Positions 1 through 8,931 of a DNA stretch of 64,000 nt are shown in pieces. Position 1 is the stretch's first letter; every line of letters starts with the position of its first letter. The DNA lies in NCBI RefSeq assembly GCF_004794105.1, contig NZ_SRYR01000001.1, forward strand, positions 1,364,001 to 1,428,000. The letters are read 5' to 3'. The position numbers and the translations under genes are program-made. A model generated the notes under the pieces. It did not search any database. It had not been told where the DNA came from and saw only the letters and a list, made by a program, of their open reading frames with translations. The stretch comes from Clostridium sartagoforme. Lineage in GTDB: Bacteria; Bacillota; Clostridia; Clostridiales; Clostridiaceae.

Positions 1-1005
1 ATCTTCTGTTTTTCCTAAGTTCATATAGCACATTACTATATTAGTACAAACTTCAACTTCTCTATTTGCCTCAAAGGCTTTTTTAAAGTATTTTAAAGCT
101 GATTCAAAGTCATTTATACATGCATAATTTATTCCAAGTTCAACTACTACTTCATAAATACCGCTTTCTCTTGAAACACTTTCATTTAAATAATAAATTG
201 CTTTTTCATAATTTTCTAATTTTCTATAAGCAACTCCTAAATAATAATAAATTAATGGATTTAAATCAAAATCTTCTACTAATTTTAATAATATTTTTAT
301 AGTTTTAGTTGGATCTTCATTAATGCTTTCAACAGCAACTTCATAATTTGAAATATTATTAATATCTTTAATTAAAATATTAATTTCATCATCAACTTTT
401 CCACCTAGATTTAAATATTCATTTATAGCTACCTTTGCACTCTTAAAATCTCCATCGTCTTTTAAAATTAAAGCCTTATATAAGTATGCTTCTGGAACTT
501 TCAATAAATTATCTATAGAGTATTCAATATCCTTTAATAATATTTCTTTAAAAGCCTTATCTTTTTCTCTTAAGCTTTCTCCAACAAGAAGTAATTTTTT
601 CATAATATCTCTATCTTTTGAAAACTTATAATATCCCTTTAAAAGTAAATAAGCATCTACTAACTTGTCATCCTTTATCTTCTTAGAAATCAATCCCTTT
701 ATACAATTTTCTGTATCTTTATAATAACTTAATATAATTTCATAATCATCGTTAAATCTTAAAGTTTCATCTGCTCCCATAGCAAGAAACATACCTTCAA
801 CGAAATAAAAAATCGGTAAATTCTTTATTTTAATTTCATTATTAATATTGCTTGTTATATATTCTGGAGAAATAGGCAAATATAAATCCTTATTATTAAA
901 TTCAACAGCCCCAGGGATATTTATAATTTTCTTAAACCCCTCTTTATCTATTTCTAAAAATAATAGTTTTCCTAACTTTTCTTTAAATATTGAATTGTAA
1001 TCCAA
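1..1005 (-). CDS. TPR-type repeat protein, cut by window start
   Basis: An uninterrupted reading frame of 335 codons runs from a TTG start at 1005 off the left edge, so the C-terminus is missing. A good ribosome binding site (AAAGGAGG, 1012-1020) lies 7 bases before the TTG. The first 100 residues look globular. After that the protein is helical, with repeated patterns such as YYYLGVAYRKLENYEKAIYY and a later stretch ending FESALKYFKKAFEANREVE, which are typical tetratricopeptide (TPR) units. TPR proteins are scaffolds for protein contacts. No enzyme domain is visible and the partner is unknown. It is transcribed away from pgcA, probably as a separate unit after the terminator at 1192-1220. 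Confidence 0.75.
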   Translation of the reverse strand, partial: MDYNSIFKEKLGKLLFLEIDKEGFKKIINIPGAVEFNNKDLYLPISPEYITSNINNEIKIKNLPIFYFVEGMFLAMGADETLRFNDDYEIILSYYKDTENCIKGLISKKIKDDKLVDAYLLLKGYYKFSKDRDIMKKLLLVGESLREKDKAFKEILLKDIEYSIDNLLKVPEAYLYKALILKDDGDFKSAKVAINEYLNLGGKVDDEINILIKDINNISNYEVAVESINEDPTKTIKILLKLVEDFDLNPLIYYYLGVAYRKLENYEKAIYYLNESVSRESGIYEVVVELGINYACINDFESALKYFKKAFEANREVEVCTNIVMCYMNLGKTED

Positions 1006-1086
1006 TTTTATTCCTCCTTTTATTAGCTTATTATAAATAATACTACATATTTCTATAGCTTTCAAATAAATTAAATAAAGCTATTT

Positions 1087-1190
1087 TGCAATGTAAAATT
1101 AAAAATTAGTAATGGATAATTAATGAAAAAAAACTCCTAAAGGAGTTTAAAAAAGCAATTCATTTTAATAATAATTACTCCAAAAATTTT
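1087..1190. repeat. Degenerate copy of 3'-end palindromic repeat
   Basis: The stretch has the AATTAAAAATTA..AATGAAAAAAACTCC/GGAGTTT core of the palindromic family seen at 8659-8825 and 14630-14798. The arms are eroded. It lies downstream of the phosphoglucomutase gene. Confidence 0.5.
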
Positions 1191-1191
1191 A

Positions 1192-1220
1192 ATGGGGCTG
1201 AGATTTTAACACAGCCCCAT
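1192..1220 (-). terminator. Rho-independent terminator of phosphoglucomutase
   Basis: On the minus strand ATGGGGCTG pairs with CAGCCCCAT and is followed by a T-rich tract (TAAAATTTTT). It sits just after the phosphoglucomutase stop. Confidence 0.8.
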
Positions 1221-1227
1221 AATTTTA

Positions 1228-2955
1228 TTAACTTAATTTTGAGTTAATTATTTTAACTATTTCTTCCTTAAATCTTAGAAGCTTTTCTTCTGAGTCTTTA
1301 AGTCCATTTCCTTCAACTGCAACGTAAGCTTTCATCTTAGGTTCAGTACCTGAAGGTCTTACAACAAACCAGAAATCATTGCCACATACAAATTTTAATA
1401 CATTTGATTTTGGTAAGTTAATTTCCTTTTTCTCTCCAGTTACAACATCTTCTTCAATACTTAATTTATAATCATACTTTTTAACTATCTTATAGCCATT
1501 AACTTCTGTTAACGCTTCATTTCTTAAAGAATCAATACAGTTAGATATCTTTTCTGCACCTTCTTTACCCTTTAATTCAAAGGATACTAGTGTTTCCTTA
1601 AAATATCCATATTTTTCGTATAAATCAATTAATCCATCATAAAGGCTTTTACCTTGTTCCTTATAGAATAATGTCATTTCTGCAATTAACATAGCTGAAA
1701 TTACTGCATCCTTATCTCTAACAAAGTCTCCTGCTAAATATCCATAGCTTTCTTCAAATCCAAATATATATGATTTATCATTATTAGCCTTAAAGCCTTG
1801 AATTTTCTCACCAATATATTTAAATCCAGTTAAAACTTCAATAAGCTCAACATTGTAATCTTCAGCTATTTTTTTAGCTCCATCTGTAGTAACTATAGTC
1901 TTAATTACAACTCCATTTTCTTTAAGCTTATTTTCTTCTTTTAATGAATCTAAAATATATTTAGTAAGTAATAATCCTGTTTGGTTTCCAGTTAATACTC
2001 TGTATTCACCTTCGCTATCCTTAACAACTACACCTATTCTATCTGCATCTGGATCTGTTGCAAATATAACATCAGGATTTTCTTCCTTAGCCATTTCTAA
2101 TGCTAATTTAAATACAGCTGGTTCTTCAGGGTTAGGATAAGATGCAGTAGGAAAGTTTCCATCTGGCATTTCTTGTTCCTTAACTACTGAAACACCTGTG
2201 TATCCAAGTTCACTTAATACTCTTCTAACAGGCATATTTCCTGAACCATGTATAGGTGTATAAATAATTTTTAAATCTTTTGCCTTATCTTTAACTAATT
2301 CTTTTCTAACAGTTAAATCTTTTACTAAGTCAATATAAGCTTTATCTACTTCTTCACCAATATACACAAGTAAACCATTTTTAATAGCTACTTCTTCATC
2401 CATATTTTTAATCTTATCAAAACTTGAAATATTATTTACTTTATTAATAATTATGTTAGCTTTTTCATCAGTTACTTGACCACCAAACTCATCATAAACC
2501 TTATATCCATTGTACTCTTTCGGATTATGTGATGCAGTTACTACTATACCACCTTTACAATCTAAATGTCTTACTGCAAAAGATAACATTGGAGTAGGTC
2601 TTAATCCTTCATATAAATATACCTTTATATTGTTAGCACATAAAGTTAAGGCAGCTGCCTTTGAAAATTCCTTAGACATATTTCTTGAATCATAAGCTAT
2701 AGCAACTGAAGGTTCTTTAAAGTTTTCATTTAAATAATCAGCAAAACCTTGAGTAGCTTTTGATACAGTATATATGTTCATTCTGTTGCTTCCAGCACCA
2801 ATAACTCCTCTTAGTCCACCAGTTCCAAACTCAAGATCCTTATAAAATCTATCTTCAATTTCCTTTTCATCAGTAATGCTTCTTAACTCATTTTTCATTT
2901 CCTCATTTATAACTGAAGAACTTAACCAATCATTATATTTATCCTTATATTGCAT
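1228..2955 (-). CDS. pgcA: Phospho-sugar mutase (phosphoglucomutase)
   Basis: A 575-residue alpha-D-phosphohexomutase that interconverts glucose-1-phosphate and glucose-6-phosphate in the cytoplasm, feeding UDP-glucose and cell-wall glycan synthesis. The catalytic phosphoserine loop TASHNPKEYNGYK is at about residues 140-152, the metal loop DPDADR near 305, the sugar loop GFEESYGY near 400, and the phosphate-binding RPSGTEPK near the C-terminus. Length and motif order match the Bacillus PgcA / PGM2 group. The ATG follows TAGGAGGG. The gene has its own terminator and no obvious operon partner. The exact sugar preference (glucose or mannose) is inferred from the family. Confidence 0.93.
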   Translation of the reverse strand: MQYKDKYNDWLSSSVINEEMKNELRSITDEKEIEDRFYKDLEFGTGGLRGVIGAGSNRMNIYTVSKATQGFADYLNENFKEPSVAIAYDSRNMSKEFSKAAALTLCANNIKVYLYEGLRPTPMLSFAVRHLDCKGGIVVTASHNPKEYNGYKVYDEFGGQVTDEKANIIINKVNNISSFDKIKNMDEEVAIKNGLLVYIGEEVDKAYIDLVKDLTVRKELVKDKAKDLKIIYTPIHGSGNMPVRRVLSELGYTGVSVVKEQEMPDGNFPTASYPNPEEPAVFKLALEMAKEENPDVIFATDPDADRIGVVVKDSEGEYRVLTGNQTGLLLTKYILDSLKEENKLKENGVVIKTIVTTDGAKKIAEDYNVELIEVLTGFKYIGEKIQGFKANNDKSYIFGFEESYGYLAGDFVRDKDAVISAMLIAEMTLFYKEQGKSLYDGLIDLYEKYGYFKETLVSFELKGKEGAEKISNCIDSLRNEALTEVNGYKIVKKYDYKLSIEEDVVTGEKKEINLPKSNVLKFVCGNDFWFVVRPSGTEPKMKAYVAVEGNGLKDSEEKLLRFKEEIVKIINSKLS

Positions 2956-3024
2956 ACTATCCCTCCTACACTTTACAATCAGGTAATATTATACACTAAT
3001 GTAACAACTTTTGGAATAAAAAAA

Positions 3025-3053
3025 TGTAAAGAGGCAAACTGAACCTCTCTACA
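3025..3053 (-). terminator. Rho-independent terminator of L25/Ctc gene
   Basis: Minus-strand TGTAGAGAGG pairs with CCTCTTTACA and is followed by a run of seven T residues. Confidence 0.85.
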
Positions 3054-3067
3054 TACATTCTAAAAAT

Positions 3068-3667
3068 CTACTTTTTTTCTTCATTTTCCTGTTCTATTAT
3101 TTCCATTTCATCACTTACAGTTTTTCTTTCATATATTACTGATGCTATTACTGTATTTAAATCATCTATAATTGAAAGTTCAGAAGCAATTTCTAAATCA
3201 CTTACCCTATATACATATCCATTATCACTACTATTAATATTCATTTTAATAGCTCTTGGAAGATTATCAGCAGTACATTCCACTTTAATACTATCCTTTT
3301 CTTTTTGAAGTACCATTCCTCTATTGCTAAGATATCCTTCTCCTTCAAAGGAAATTGGAACGCTAGATACTATTTTGCCATTTTCATTAAGTTCCTCAAG
3401 ATCTAAATGAATAATCTTTTGTGTAACTGGATCTCTTTGAACACCCTTTATTAAAACTTCATGACTTTCACCATCACAGTCTAAACTTAATATTCCATGT
3501 TCACCATTTCTAGATATTTCTCGACATAATTCAAGTTCTCCAACTTCAAACATCAGTGATTTAACTTTCTTGCCATAAAGTATTCCAGGAACCTTTCCTT
3601 GCCTTCTTAACTTCTTAGCATTATTAGGGATTGTATTGTCTCTCTTATTTACACTTAAACTATTCAA
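3068..3667 (-). CDS. ctc: Ribosomal protein L25 / general stress protein Ctc (bL25)
   Basis: A 199-residue long-form bL25 (Ctc/TL5 type). The N-terminal 5S-rRNA-binding beta domain (RQGKVPGILYGKK near residue 24; HLDLEEL near 92) is followed by a C-terminal beta domain and a charged tail rich in E and K. It binds 5S rRNA in the central protuberance of the 50S subunit. In Bacillus subtilis Ctc is a general stress protein. The start is TTG at 3667 with AGGAGG seven bases before it. It stands alone between two terminator-bearing spacers. No sigma-B-type promoter was recognised. Confidence 0.92.
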   Translation of the reverse strand: MNSLSVNKRDNTIPNNAKKLRRQGKVPGILYGKKVKSLMFEVGELELCREISRNGEHGILSLDCDGESHEVLIKGVQRDPVTQKIIHLDLEELNENGKIVSSVPISFEGEGYLSNRGMVLQKEKDSIKVECTADNLPRAIKMNINSSDNGYVYRVSDLEIASELSIIDDLNTVIASVIYERKTVSDEMEIIEQENEEKK

Positions 3668-3739
3668 AGTTATTCCTCCTAAATTTCTTTTTCTTTTGAT
3701 ATTCTTAGCATTATTTCTAATATTTATTCAAAAATAATT

Positions 3740-3832
3740 TATATAGGTTGTAATAAAGTTTTTGCATTTTGTTAAGCTATATTTACTAAGTAGAATATAT
3801 TTATTAGCAAGGTATAAACTTAACTTATATAA
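3740..3832. repeat. B element copy 1 (TATAAGTTG/CAACTTATA ends)
   Basis: This is a roughly 93-bp intergenic element. It begins ATAGGTTGTAATAAAGTTT, ends TAACTTATATA, and has the conserved inner block GTAATAAAGTTTTTGCATTTT. The same element recurs at 4005, 18407, 18908, 27299 and 51979. Confidence 0.75.
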
Positions 3833-4004
3833 AAGTTTAAAAAATATCGTTTCATCTTAAATAATTAACTTTAAAGTTCTTTTTTACTTAAAATTCTTTA
3901 AAACTACAAGTTGTAAAGAATTTATTGAAAGGTAATTCAAGTATTTTAAAAATTATTTAATTATTTTATTGCATACTTTATATAGATAAAATATAATAAA
4001 TTAG

Positions 4005-4098
4005 TTATATAAGTTGTAATAAAGTTTTTGCATTTTATTCAATTATATTTTATACTCCAAATGTTTTAGTTAGGCAATTACACAAACAACTTATATAA
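4005..4098. repeat. B element copy 2
   Basis: A 94-bp copy with terminal inverted repeats TTATATAAGTTG and CAACTTATATAA. Its left 30 bases match copy 1 almost exactly in the same orientation, about 265 bp away. It lies directly upstream of the decarboxylase gene and could affect that promoter. Confidence 0.85.
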
Positions 4099-4173
4099 AA
4101 AGGATTCTAAATTTTATTTAGAAATATTGCATAAGATAACCAATAGTTATTTATAAGAAAGAGGGTGTTTTTA

Positions 4174-5637
4174 TTGTATAAAATGAATCAAAATGAAACT
4201 CCACTGTTTAATGCTTTAATGGAATATGTAAATAGGGATACCTTGCCATTCCATGTGCCTGGACATAAGAAAGGAATTGGAATTGATTCGGAATTTAAAG
4301 AGTTTATTGGAGATAATCCGTTTAAAATAGATGTTACAGTATTTAAATTAGTAGATAGTTTACATCATCCTAATGGTCCAATTAAAAAGGCTCAAGAATT
4401 AGCTGCTGATGCTTATGGCGCAAAAGCTTCATTTTTCTCTATACACGGAACCTCAGGAGCTATACAAGCAATGATTTTATCTGTAGTTAAAGATGGTGAT
4501 AAAATAATAGTTCCTAGAAATGTTCATAAATCCGTTACATCAGGCATTATATTAAGTGGCGCTATACCAATATTTGTAGAACCTGAAATTGATAAGAAAC
4601 TTGGGATAGCTCATGGAGTAACACCTGAAACTATTGAAAGAACTTTAAAAGAAAATCCTGATGCTAAGGCTGTGCTTATTATTAATCCTACTTATTATGG
4701 TGTAGCTACAGATATTAAGAAAATTGCAGATATTGTCCATAGTTATGATATACCTTTAATAGTAGACGAAGCTCACGGTCCACATCTAGCTTTTTCAAAT
4801 AAATTACCAATGTCAGCTATAGAAGCTGGAGCTGATATTTGTGCCCAAAGTACCCATAAAATTATAGGCTCTTTAACTCAAGGTTCTTTATTACATATTA
4901 ATAGTAAATATGTTAATCCTAAAAAACTACAGCAAATCTTAAATTTATTACAAACTACTTCGCCTTCATATATTTTAATGGCGTCATTAGATTGTGCAAG
5001 AAGGCAAATTGCTCTAGAAGGTAAAGAATTACTTGATAAAGCTATAGAACTATGTAAATATACAAGAAATGAAATTAATAAAATCCCTGGTTTTTACTGC
5101 TTTGGTGAAGAAATATTAGGTAAACCTGGATCATATGCCTTTGACCCTACAAAATTAACTATTTCCTCTAGAGACTTAGGTATTACAGGATTTGAATTAG
5201 ATACAATATTAGCAGATAAATATCATATTCAAATGGAACTTTCGGACTTCTATAATGTTTTAGCAGTAGGTTCCTTTGGAGATACTAAGGAAGGAATGGA
5301 TAAGCTTATTAATGCTTTAAAAGAAATATCTAATGAGTATTATGGTAATAGAGAACCTATCCAAGATTTCTTAGATATACCTACTATTCCTAAGAAGATT
5401 TTAAATCCAAGAGAGGCTTTTTATAGCAATAAGATTTCAGTTCCTCTTAAAGAAAGTATAGGTAAAATCTCAGGTGAGTTTTTACTAGCTTACCCACCAG
5501 GAATACCAGTTTTATGCCCTGGTGAAGAAATTACGAGAGAAGTTATAGAATATGTTAATGATTTAAAAAGAGCAAATTTATATGTTCAGGGAACAGAAGA
5601 CACTACTGTTGAAAACATTAAAATTGTATCAAAATAA
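4174..5637 (+). CDS. PLP-dependent Orn/Lys/Arg decarboxylase
   Basis: A roughly 487-residue fold-I pyridoxal-phosphate decarboxylase of the short Gram-positive group (Bacillus SpeA/YaaO type). The N-terminal LPFHVPGHK motif and the PLP-lysine segment QSTHKIIGSLTQGSLLH (about residue 230) are clear. DEAHGPHLAF supplies the PLP-ring aspartate. It should decarboxylate arginine, lysine or ornithine to the polyamine precursor (agmatine, cadaverine or putrescine). The substrate cannot be read from the sequence. The start is uncertain: a GTG at 4165 overlaps the ribosome site GAGGG, whereas TTG at 4174 sits 8 bases after it and is preferred. It is a single gene, convergent with the carboxypeptidase. 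Confidence 0.88.
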   Translation: MYKMNQNETPLFNALMEYVNRDTLPFHVPGHKKGIGIDSEFKEFIGDNPFKIDVTVFKLVDSLHHPNGPIKKAQELAADAYGAKASFFSIHGTSGAIQAMILSVVKDGDKIIVPRNVHKSVTSGIILSGAIPIFVEPEIDKKLGIAHGVTPETIERTLKENPDAKAVLIINPTYYGVATDIKKIADIVHSYDIPLIVDEAHGPHLAFSNKLPMSAIEAGADICAQSTHKIIGSLTQGSLLHINSKYVNPKKLQQILNLLQTTSPSYILMASLDCARRQIALEGKELLDKAIELCKYTRNEINKIPGFYCFGEEILGKPGSYAFDPTKLTISSRDLGITGFELDTILADKYHIQMELSDFYNVLAVGSFGDTKEGMDKLINALKEISNEYYGNREPIQDFLDIPTIPKKILNPREAFYSNKISVPLKESIGKISGEFLLAYPPGIPVLCPGEEITREVIEYVNDLKRANLYVQGTEDTTVENIKIVSK

Positions 5638-5662
5638 AAATCATGCTAAAGCACATTTTTAA

Positions 5663-5830
5663 ATGAAGAATATATAATTTATAATGATGGATAAAACTCT
5701 TGCAGAGTTTTTAGAAAATAAATAATGTAAGAAAGCCCTCTGATTTTATCAGAGGGCTTTTATTAAAATTTAAGTAATTCTGAAAGAATTACCTCCTTCA
5801 TTTTACATTCTTCATTATAAATTATCCATT
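5663..5830. repeat. Degenerate 3'-end palindromic repeat between convergent genes
   Basis: The arms AATGAAGAATATATAATTTA and CATTCTTCATTATAAATTATCC are inverted copies of each other. Inside are AAAACTCTTGCAGAGTTTTT, a strong terminator and AGTAATTCTGAAAGAATTAC, the modules of the long palindromic family. Confidence 0.65.
5733..5759. terminator. Bidirectional terminator after the decarboxylase
   Basis: AAAGCCCTCTGA pairs with TCAGAGGGCTTT, followed by TTATT. It can serve the plus-strand decarboxylase. Confidence 0.85.
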
Positions 5831-5831
5831 A

Positions 5832-5856
5832 AAAAAGCTGCATTCAGCAGCTTTTT
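5832..5856 (-). terminator. Terminator of VanY-type carboxypeptidase gene
   Basis: Minus-strand AAAAAGCTGCTGAATGCAGCTTTTTT: stem AAGCTGC/GCAGCTT and a T run. It overlaps the end of the coding region. Confidence 0.8.
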
Positions 5857-6979
5857 ATAGTCCTAAGTATTCTTCTAGTGTTAAGTCACTATCTTTAAAA
5901 TTCTCACTATGCTCTACTCCAACATATCTAAAATGCCATGATTCATGCATATACCCAGTTTTCCATTCTTTTCCTTCAGGGTATCTTAGTATAAATCCAT
6001 ATTTGTAAGCATTTTCTTTAAGCCATTTAGCTTCATCAGTATACTTGAAATCCTCCATTGCCCATAAGGATCTATCTGCTCCACCAATATCAAAGGCAAG
6101 TCCTGTTTGATGTTCACTAAAGCCTGCTCTTGCTGAGAATGTATCAGTTGGATCTTGTCCATAGTTAGCTACGTAATTATTATATAGCCTATTTTGAGCC
6201 CAGTAATTTCTATAAGTAGAAAAAGCATTTAAGTAAATTCCTTCTTTAGATGCATCTACCTTCATATTTTCAAAAGCTTGTCTAGCTTCCTCACTTTCAC
6301 CAGGTGCATAAGTATCAGGAAGACCATATTCTTTATTTACAATTAATATGCCTTTTACAACCTTAGGTTCTCTTGTACTTGGATCTTCATTTGAAGCTTC
6401 GTCATATACTTCTTTTATTCTTCTTGTATTAGCTTCTTTTTTAATATCCTGAACATAGGATTCTAACTCCTTAAGTTTTTCTCTAGCATCTATATAGTTC
6501 TTTTCCTTAAATAAGTCAGTATAACTATTAGTTATTTCATTTACTTTTCCTATTTCTTCATCATTAAATCCTTTTAAATCCTCGGAATTAATTTTATTGG
6601 AATATGCTTCTAAATCTCGTTCGTTTTCTGCGCTTATTTCATTTATTTTTGCATATAAGTCAGATATCTCATTTTTTAATTCTTCAGTTATGTTATCATT
6701 AAGTTTACTTTGTATATTAGCTATAGATTTTTTTATAGAATTAATCTTATCTTCATCACCATATAAATTATCAATACTTTTTTTAATTTCTTTAAATTCC
6801 TGAATACTTTCTAATTCAGAGCTAAATCTTTCACTAGCAACGGCCTGACTTTTATTAAGTTTAATATGTTTAAATTTAATTGGTCCGTAAATAACTACTC
6901 CAAGTATTACAATAAATAATACTAACCTTTTCGTTCTATTCTTTAGTGCTTGCTTCTTGCTTATATGTCTCTTATTCAA
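5855..6979 (-). CDS. Membrane-anchored M15 D-alanyl-D-alanine carboxypeptidase (VanY-like)
   Basis: About 374 residues. A basic N-terminus (KRHISKKQALKNRTKR) is followed by one membrane segment (LVLFIVILGVVIYGPI, near 20-36), a long charged coiled-coil stalk to about 215, then an extracellular M15 peptidase domain. The zinc site is visible as SEHQTGLAFDIGG (His and Asp) and HESWHFRYVG (catalytic Glu and His). It trims the terminal D-Ala from peptidoglycan pentapeptides. No VanS/VanR/VanX genes are near, so it is probably a housekeeping wall enzyme and not a resistance gene. A GTG at 6988 overlaps the ribosome site; TTG at 6979, six bases after AAAGGTG, is the likelier start. Confidence 0.88.
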   Translation of the reverse strand: MNKRHISKKQALKNRTKRLVLFIVILGVVIYGPIKFKHIKLNKSQAVASERFSSELESIQEFKEIKKSIDNLYGDEDKINSIKKSIANIQSKLNDNITEELKNEISDLYAKINEISAENERDLEAYSNKINSEDLKGFNDEEIGKVNEITNSYTDLFKEKNYIDAREKLKELESYVQDIKKEANTRRIKEVYDEASNEDPSTREPKVVKGILIVNKEYGLPDTYAPGESEEARQAFENMKVDASKEGIYLNAFSTYRNYWAQNRLYNNYVANYGQDPTDTFSARAGFSEHQTGLAFDIGGADRSLWAMEDFKYTDEAKWLKENAYKYGFILRYPEGKEWKTGYMHESWHFRYVGVEHSENFKDSDLTLEEYLGL

Positions 6980-7002
6980 AATAATCACCTTTTAAATTTA
7001 TT

Positions 7003-8073
7003 TTATCTTTCTTCTAACAATATTTTTAAATCTTCTCTTAACTTTCTATTTAAAGAATACTCACTTAAATAATATAATTTACTATTTATATCATCATCAT
7101 TATTATCAAGAGTATAATAAGTTATTGCCATATTAATGGCTAAGTCATCACTAACCTTTCTTATTTCTATTATACTTTCCTCATCTTCATCTATTGTCAT
7201 TATCTCACTTAAATCAATTGAAGTTTTACCCATAGCAATTAATTTTAAGAACTTTAAATGACCTTGAGTAAATCTTTCTGCTGCATTAATTAAATGAATT
7301 AACGTTCTATAAGCGTACTCAATTTCTCCTGACTTAACAAAGCTTCTATAAAAATGTTGTATTATCCCTATAACTTGATTATTATTTTTTATTTGAGCCA
7401 TAAATCCTAAAATGATTATTTTATTTTCATCGTTAAAAGTAATTAAATTATTAGTAATCCAATTTACTATTTCTTCTGTTTTAACTCCCTCACTAGCTAG
7501 CTTACATAAAAGGTTTGTAGCCTTTAAATTAAGCTTTGCATTCTTTTGAGAGACTCTTTCTAATATGGAAACAGCATTACCTTTAAAACTATAAATTATC
7601 ATAAGAACACTGTTTTCTACAGCTACTTTCCACTCTTCTTTATCAGAATATTTATTTTCAAACTCCTCTGGCATATGTATATTATTATTTAAAAACTTAG
7701 GTAATTCACTTAGATTATTTTTACCAATTCTTATTGCTGAATCTCTTGCAACAGTCTTTACTTTATCAAAATCATCATAAATATCTATAACTTTTAAGAT
7801 TTCATTTACAATTAAACTATCTATCTCTTCCTTGCTAGGTTCATCACTTTCCTCTTTATAAGCTTCTCCTATTTTTTCTATTTCTAATTCTTCAATTTCT
7901 TTTCCTTCTATTTTCTTATCAATATCTTCTGATTCTTCTATATCAGAAACTATTTCTTCATTTTCTATATCTTCAATATAATTTTCCCTTTTATCATCTT
8001 CGAAAAAATTATAATCATCTTCATTTTCATACATTCCATTTTTAAATCTTTTAAAAAAACTAAAAATCCCCAT
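7003..8073 (-). CDS. Acidic helical protein of unknown function
   Basis: 356 residues, ATG start after AGGAGG. Residues 15-80 are extremely acidic and look disordered. The rest is predicted-helical, leucine/isoleucine-rich and HEAT-like in feel, with no catalytic motif or signal peptide. I do not recognise a family. Its start overlaps the end of the DUF523 gene by 14 bases, and the carboxypeptidase follows 15-25 bases downstream, so the three probably form one operon. That context hints at, but does not establish, a wall- or stress-related role. Confidence 0.7.
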   Translation of the reverse strand: MGIFSFFKRFKNGMYENEDDYNFFEDDKRENYIEDIENEEIVSDIEESEDIDKKIEGKEIEELEIEKIGEAYKEESDEPSKEEIDSLIVNEILKVIDIYDDFDKVKTVARDSAIRIGKNNLSELPKFLNNNIHMPEEFENKYSDKEEWKVAVENSVLMIIYSFKGNAVSILERVSQKNAKLNLKATNLLCKLASEGVKTEEIVNWITNNLITFNDENKIIILGFMAQIKNNNQVIGIIQHFYRSFVKSGEIEYAYRTLIHLINAAERFTQGHLKFLKLIAMGKTSIDLSEIMTIDEDEESIIEIRKVSDDLAINMAITYYTLDNNDDDINSKLYYLSEYSLNRKLREDLKILLEER

Positions 8074-8530
8074 TGCTAATTCCTCCTAGGTCCGTATCTC
8101 CTATTACTTCAATTCCATTTTCCTCTAAAATTCTTGCAGTTAAACCCATGGCTGAAACTTTCTTAGAAGAAAAGGTTCCATCATAAACATATTTTACTCC
8201 ACAGGAAGGACTCCCCTCTTTTAAAATTGCTTTTTTTATATTATATAAATTGGCAATTTTTAAAGTTTCTTCTGCTCCCTTTAGAAATTCATATGTTACA
8301 TCTTTATTATCCTTTGTTATAATTTTACTTTTATTATCTTTCTTTAATATTCCTTCTGATGTACCCATTATCTCAGCTGGTACCCTAGGGGTAGTTAATC
8401 CACCTAGTTGCTCAGGACATATAAGAATGGCTTTACCTTCTTTAACTAACTCTAAACATTTAGTATTTAAATTATTCCCACCATTATATTTGCAATTAAC
8501 TCCACATAAGCAACTACTTATAAGATACAT
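8060..8530 (-). CDS. DUF523 / TudS-like desulfidase family protein
   Basis: 156 residues with the conserved cysteine signatures of the DUF523 family: SSCLCGVNCKYNG at 5-17, ICPEQLGGLTTPR near 37-49 and KEGSPSCG near 103-110. Related TudS enzymes use a [4Fe-4S] cluster to remove sulfur from thiouracil. Three well-spaced cysteines here fit a cluster. Whether this member desulfurises a thiolated base is inference. It is the first gene of an apparent three-gene minus-strand operon. Confidence 0.8.
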   Translation of the reverse strand: MYLISSCLCGVNCKYNGGNNLNTKCLELVKEGKAILICPEQLGGLTTPRVPAEIMGTSEGILKKDNKSKIITKDNKDVTYEFLKGAEETLKIANLYNIKKAILKEGSPSCGVKYVYDGTFSSKKVSAMGLTARILEENGIEVIGDTDLGGISNGDF

Positions 8531-8658
8531 AAGAACACCTCTTTTCTATAACAATTATATCACAAAAAAAAATCCAAGGCGACTTTACATATATTAAAAT
8601 TTTCTTTCATTTTTGCTTATGTTCAACAATACAATGAAGATTAAAACTATCCCCTAAA

Positions 8659-8825
8659 GGTGCTATCGCACAATGAAAAATTAAAAATGAATAATTAAAA
8701 ATTAATGAAAAAACTCCCTAAGGAGTTTTAAAAGAAATTAATTTTAGTAATTCTGTAAGAATTACATCAATAATTCTTCATTTTTAATTTTCAATTCTTA
8801 ATTTGGGCTGTTTTTACAACAGCCC
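8659..8825. repeat. 3'-end palindromic repeat, full copy
   Basis: A 167-bp element. The left arm GGTGCTATCGCACAATGAAA is inverted on the right as a TTTTTAATTTTCAATTC..GGGCTG..CAGCCC arm. Inside are AAAACTCCCTAAGGAGTTTT and AGTAATTCTGTAAGAATTAC. It is near-identical, in the same orientation, to 14630-14798. It lies downstream of mutS2. Confidence 0.9.
8710..8729 (-). terminator. Terminator hairpin inside repeat, downstream of mutS2
   Basis: Minus-strand AAAACTCC TTA GGGAGTTTT followed by TTTC. It is part of the palindromic repeat. Confidence 0.7.
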
Positions 8826-8873
8826 TTTTAAAAATTTAAGATTAAAAGTAAATATTCTTTCATTTTATATACT

Positions 8874-8924
8874 TATACAGTTCCTTTTATGGGTATCTAA
8901 GGCAACCCTAAAAGAATCTGTATA
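8874..8924. other. Long imperfect hairpin just after mutS2
   Basis: TATACAGTTCCTTTTATGGGT pairs with ACCCTAAAAGAATCTGTATA over about 20 bp with few mismatches, around a short loop. No T run follows on either strand, so it may be a 3'-end stabilising or processing hairpin rather than a terminator. Confidence 0.6.
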
Positions 8925-8931
8925 ATCAATA

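Noticed and set aside
120-302. 60-codon plus-strand frame in the TPR region
   Set aside because: Opposite-strand shadow of the TPR gene, Leu/Asn-rich only.
5855-6979. Vancomycin resistance gene cluster
   Set aside because: The VanY-like domain stands alone, with no VanS/R/H/A/X homologs near; housekeeping carboxypeptidases have the same fold.
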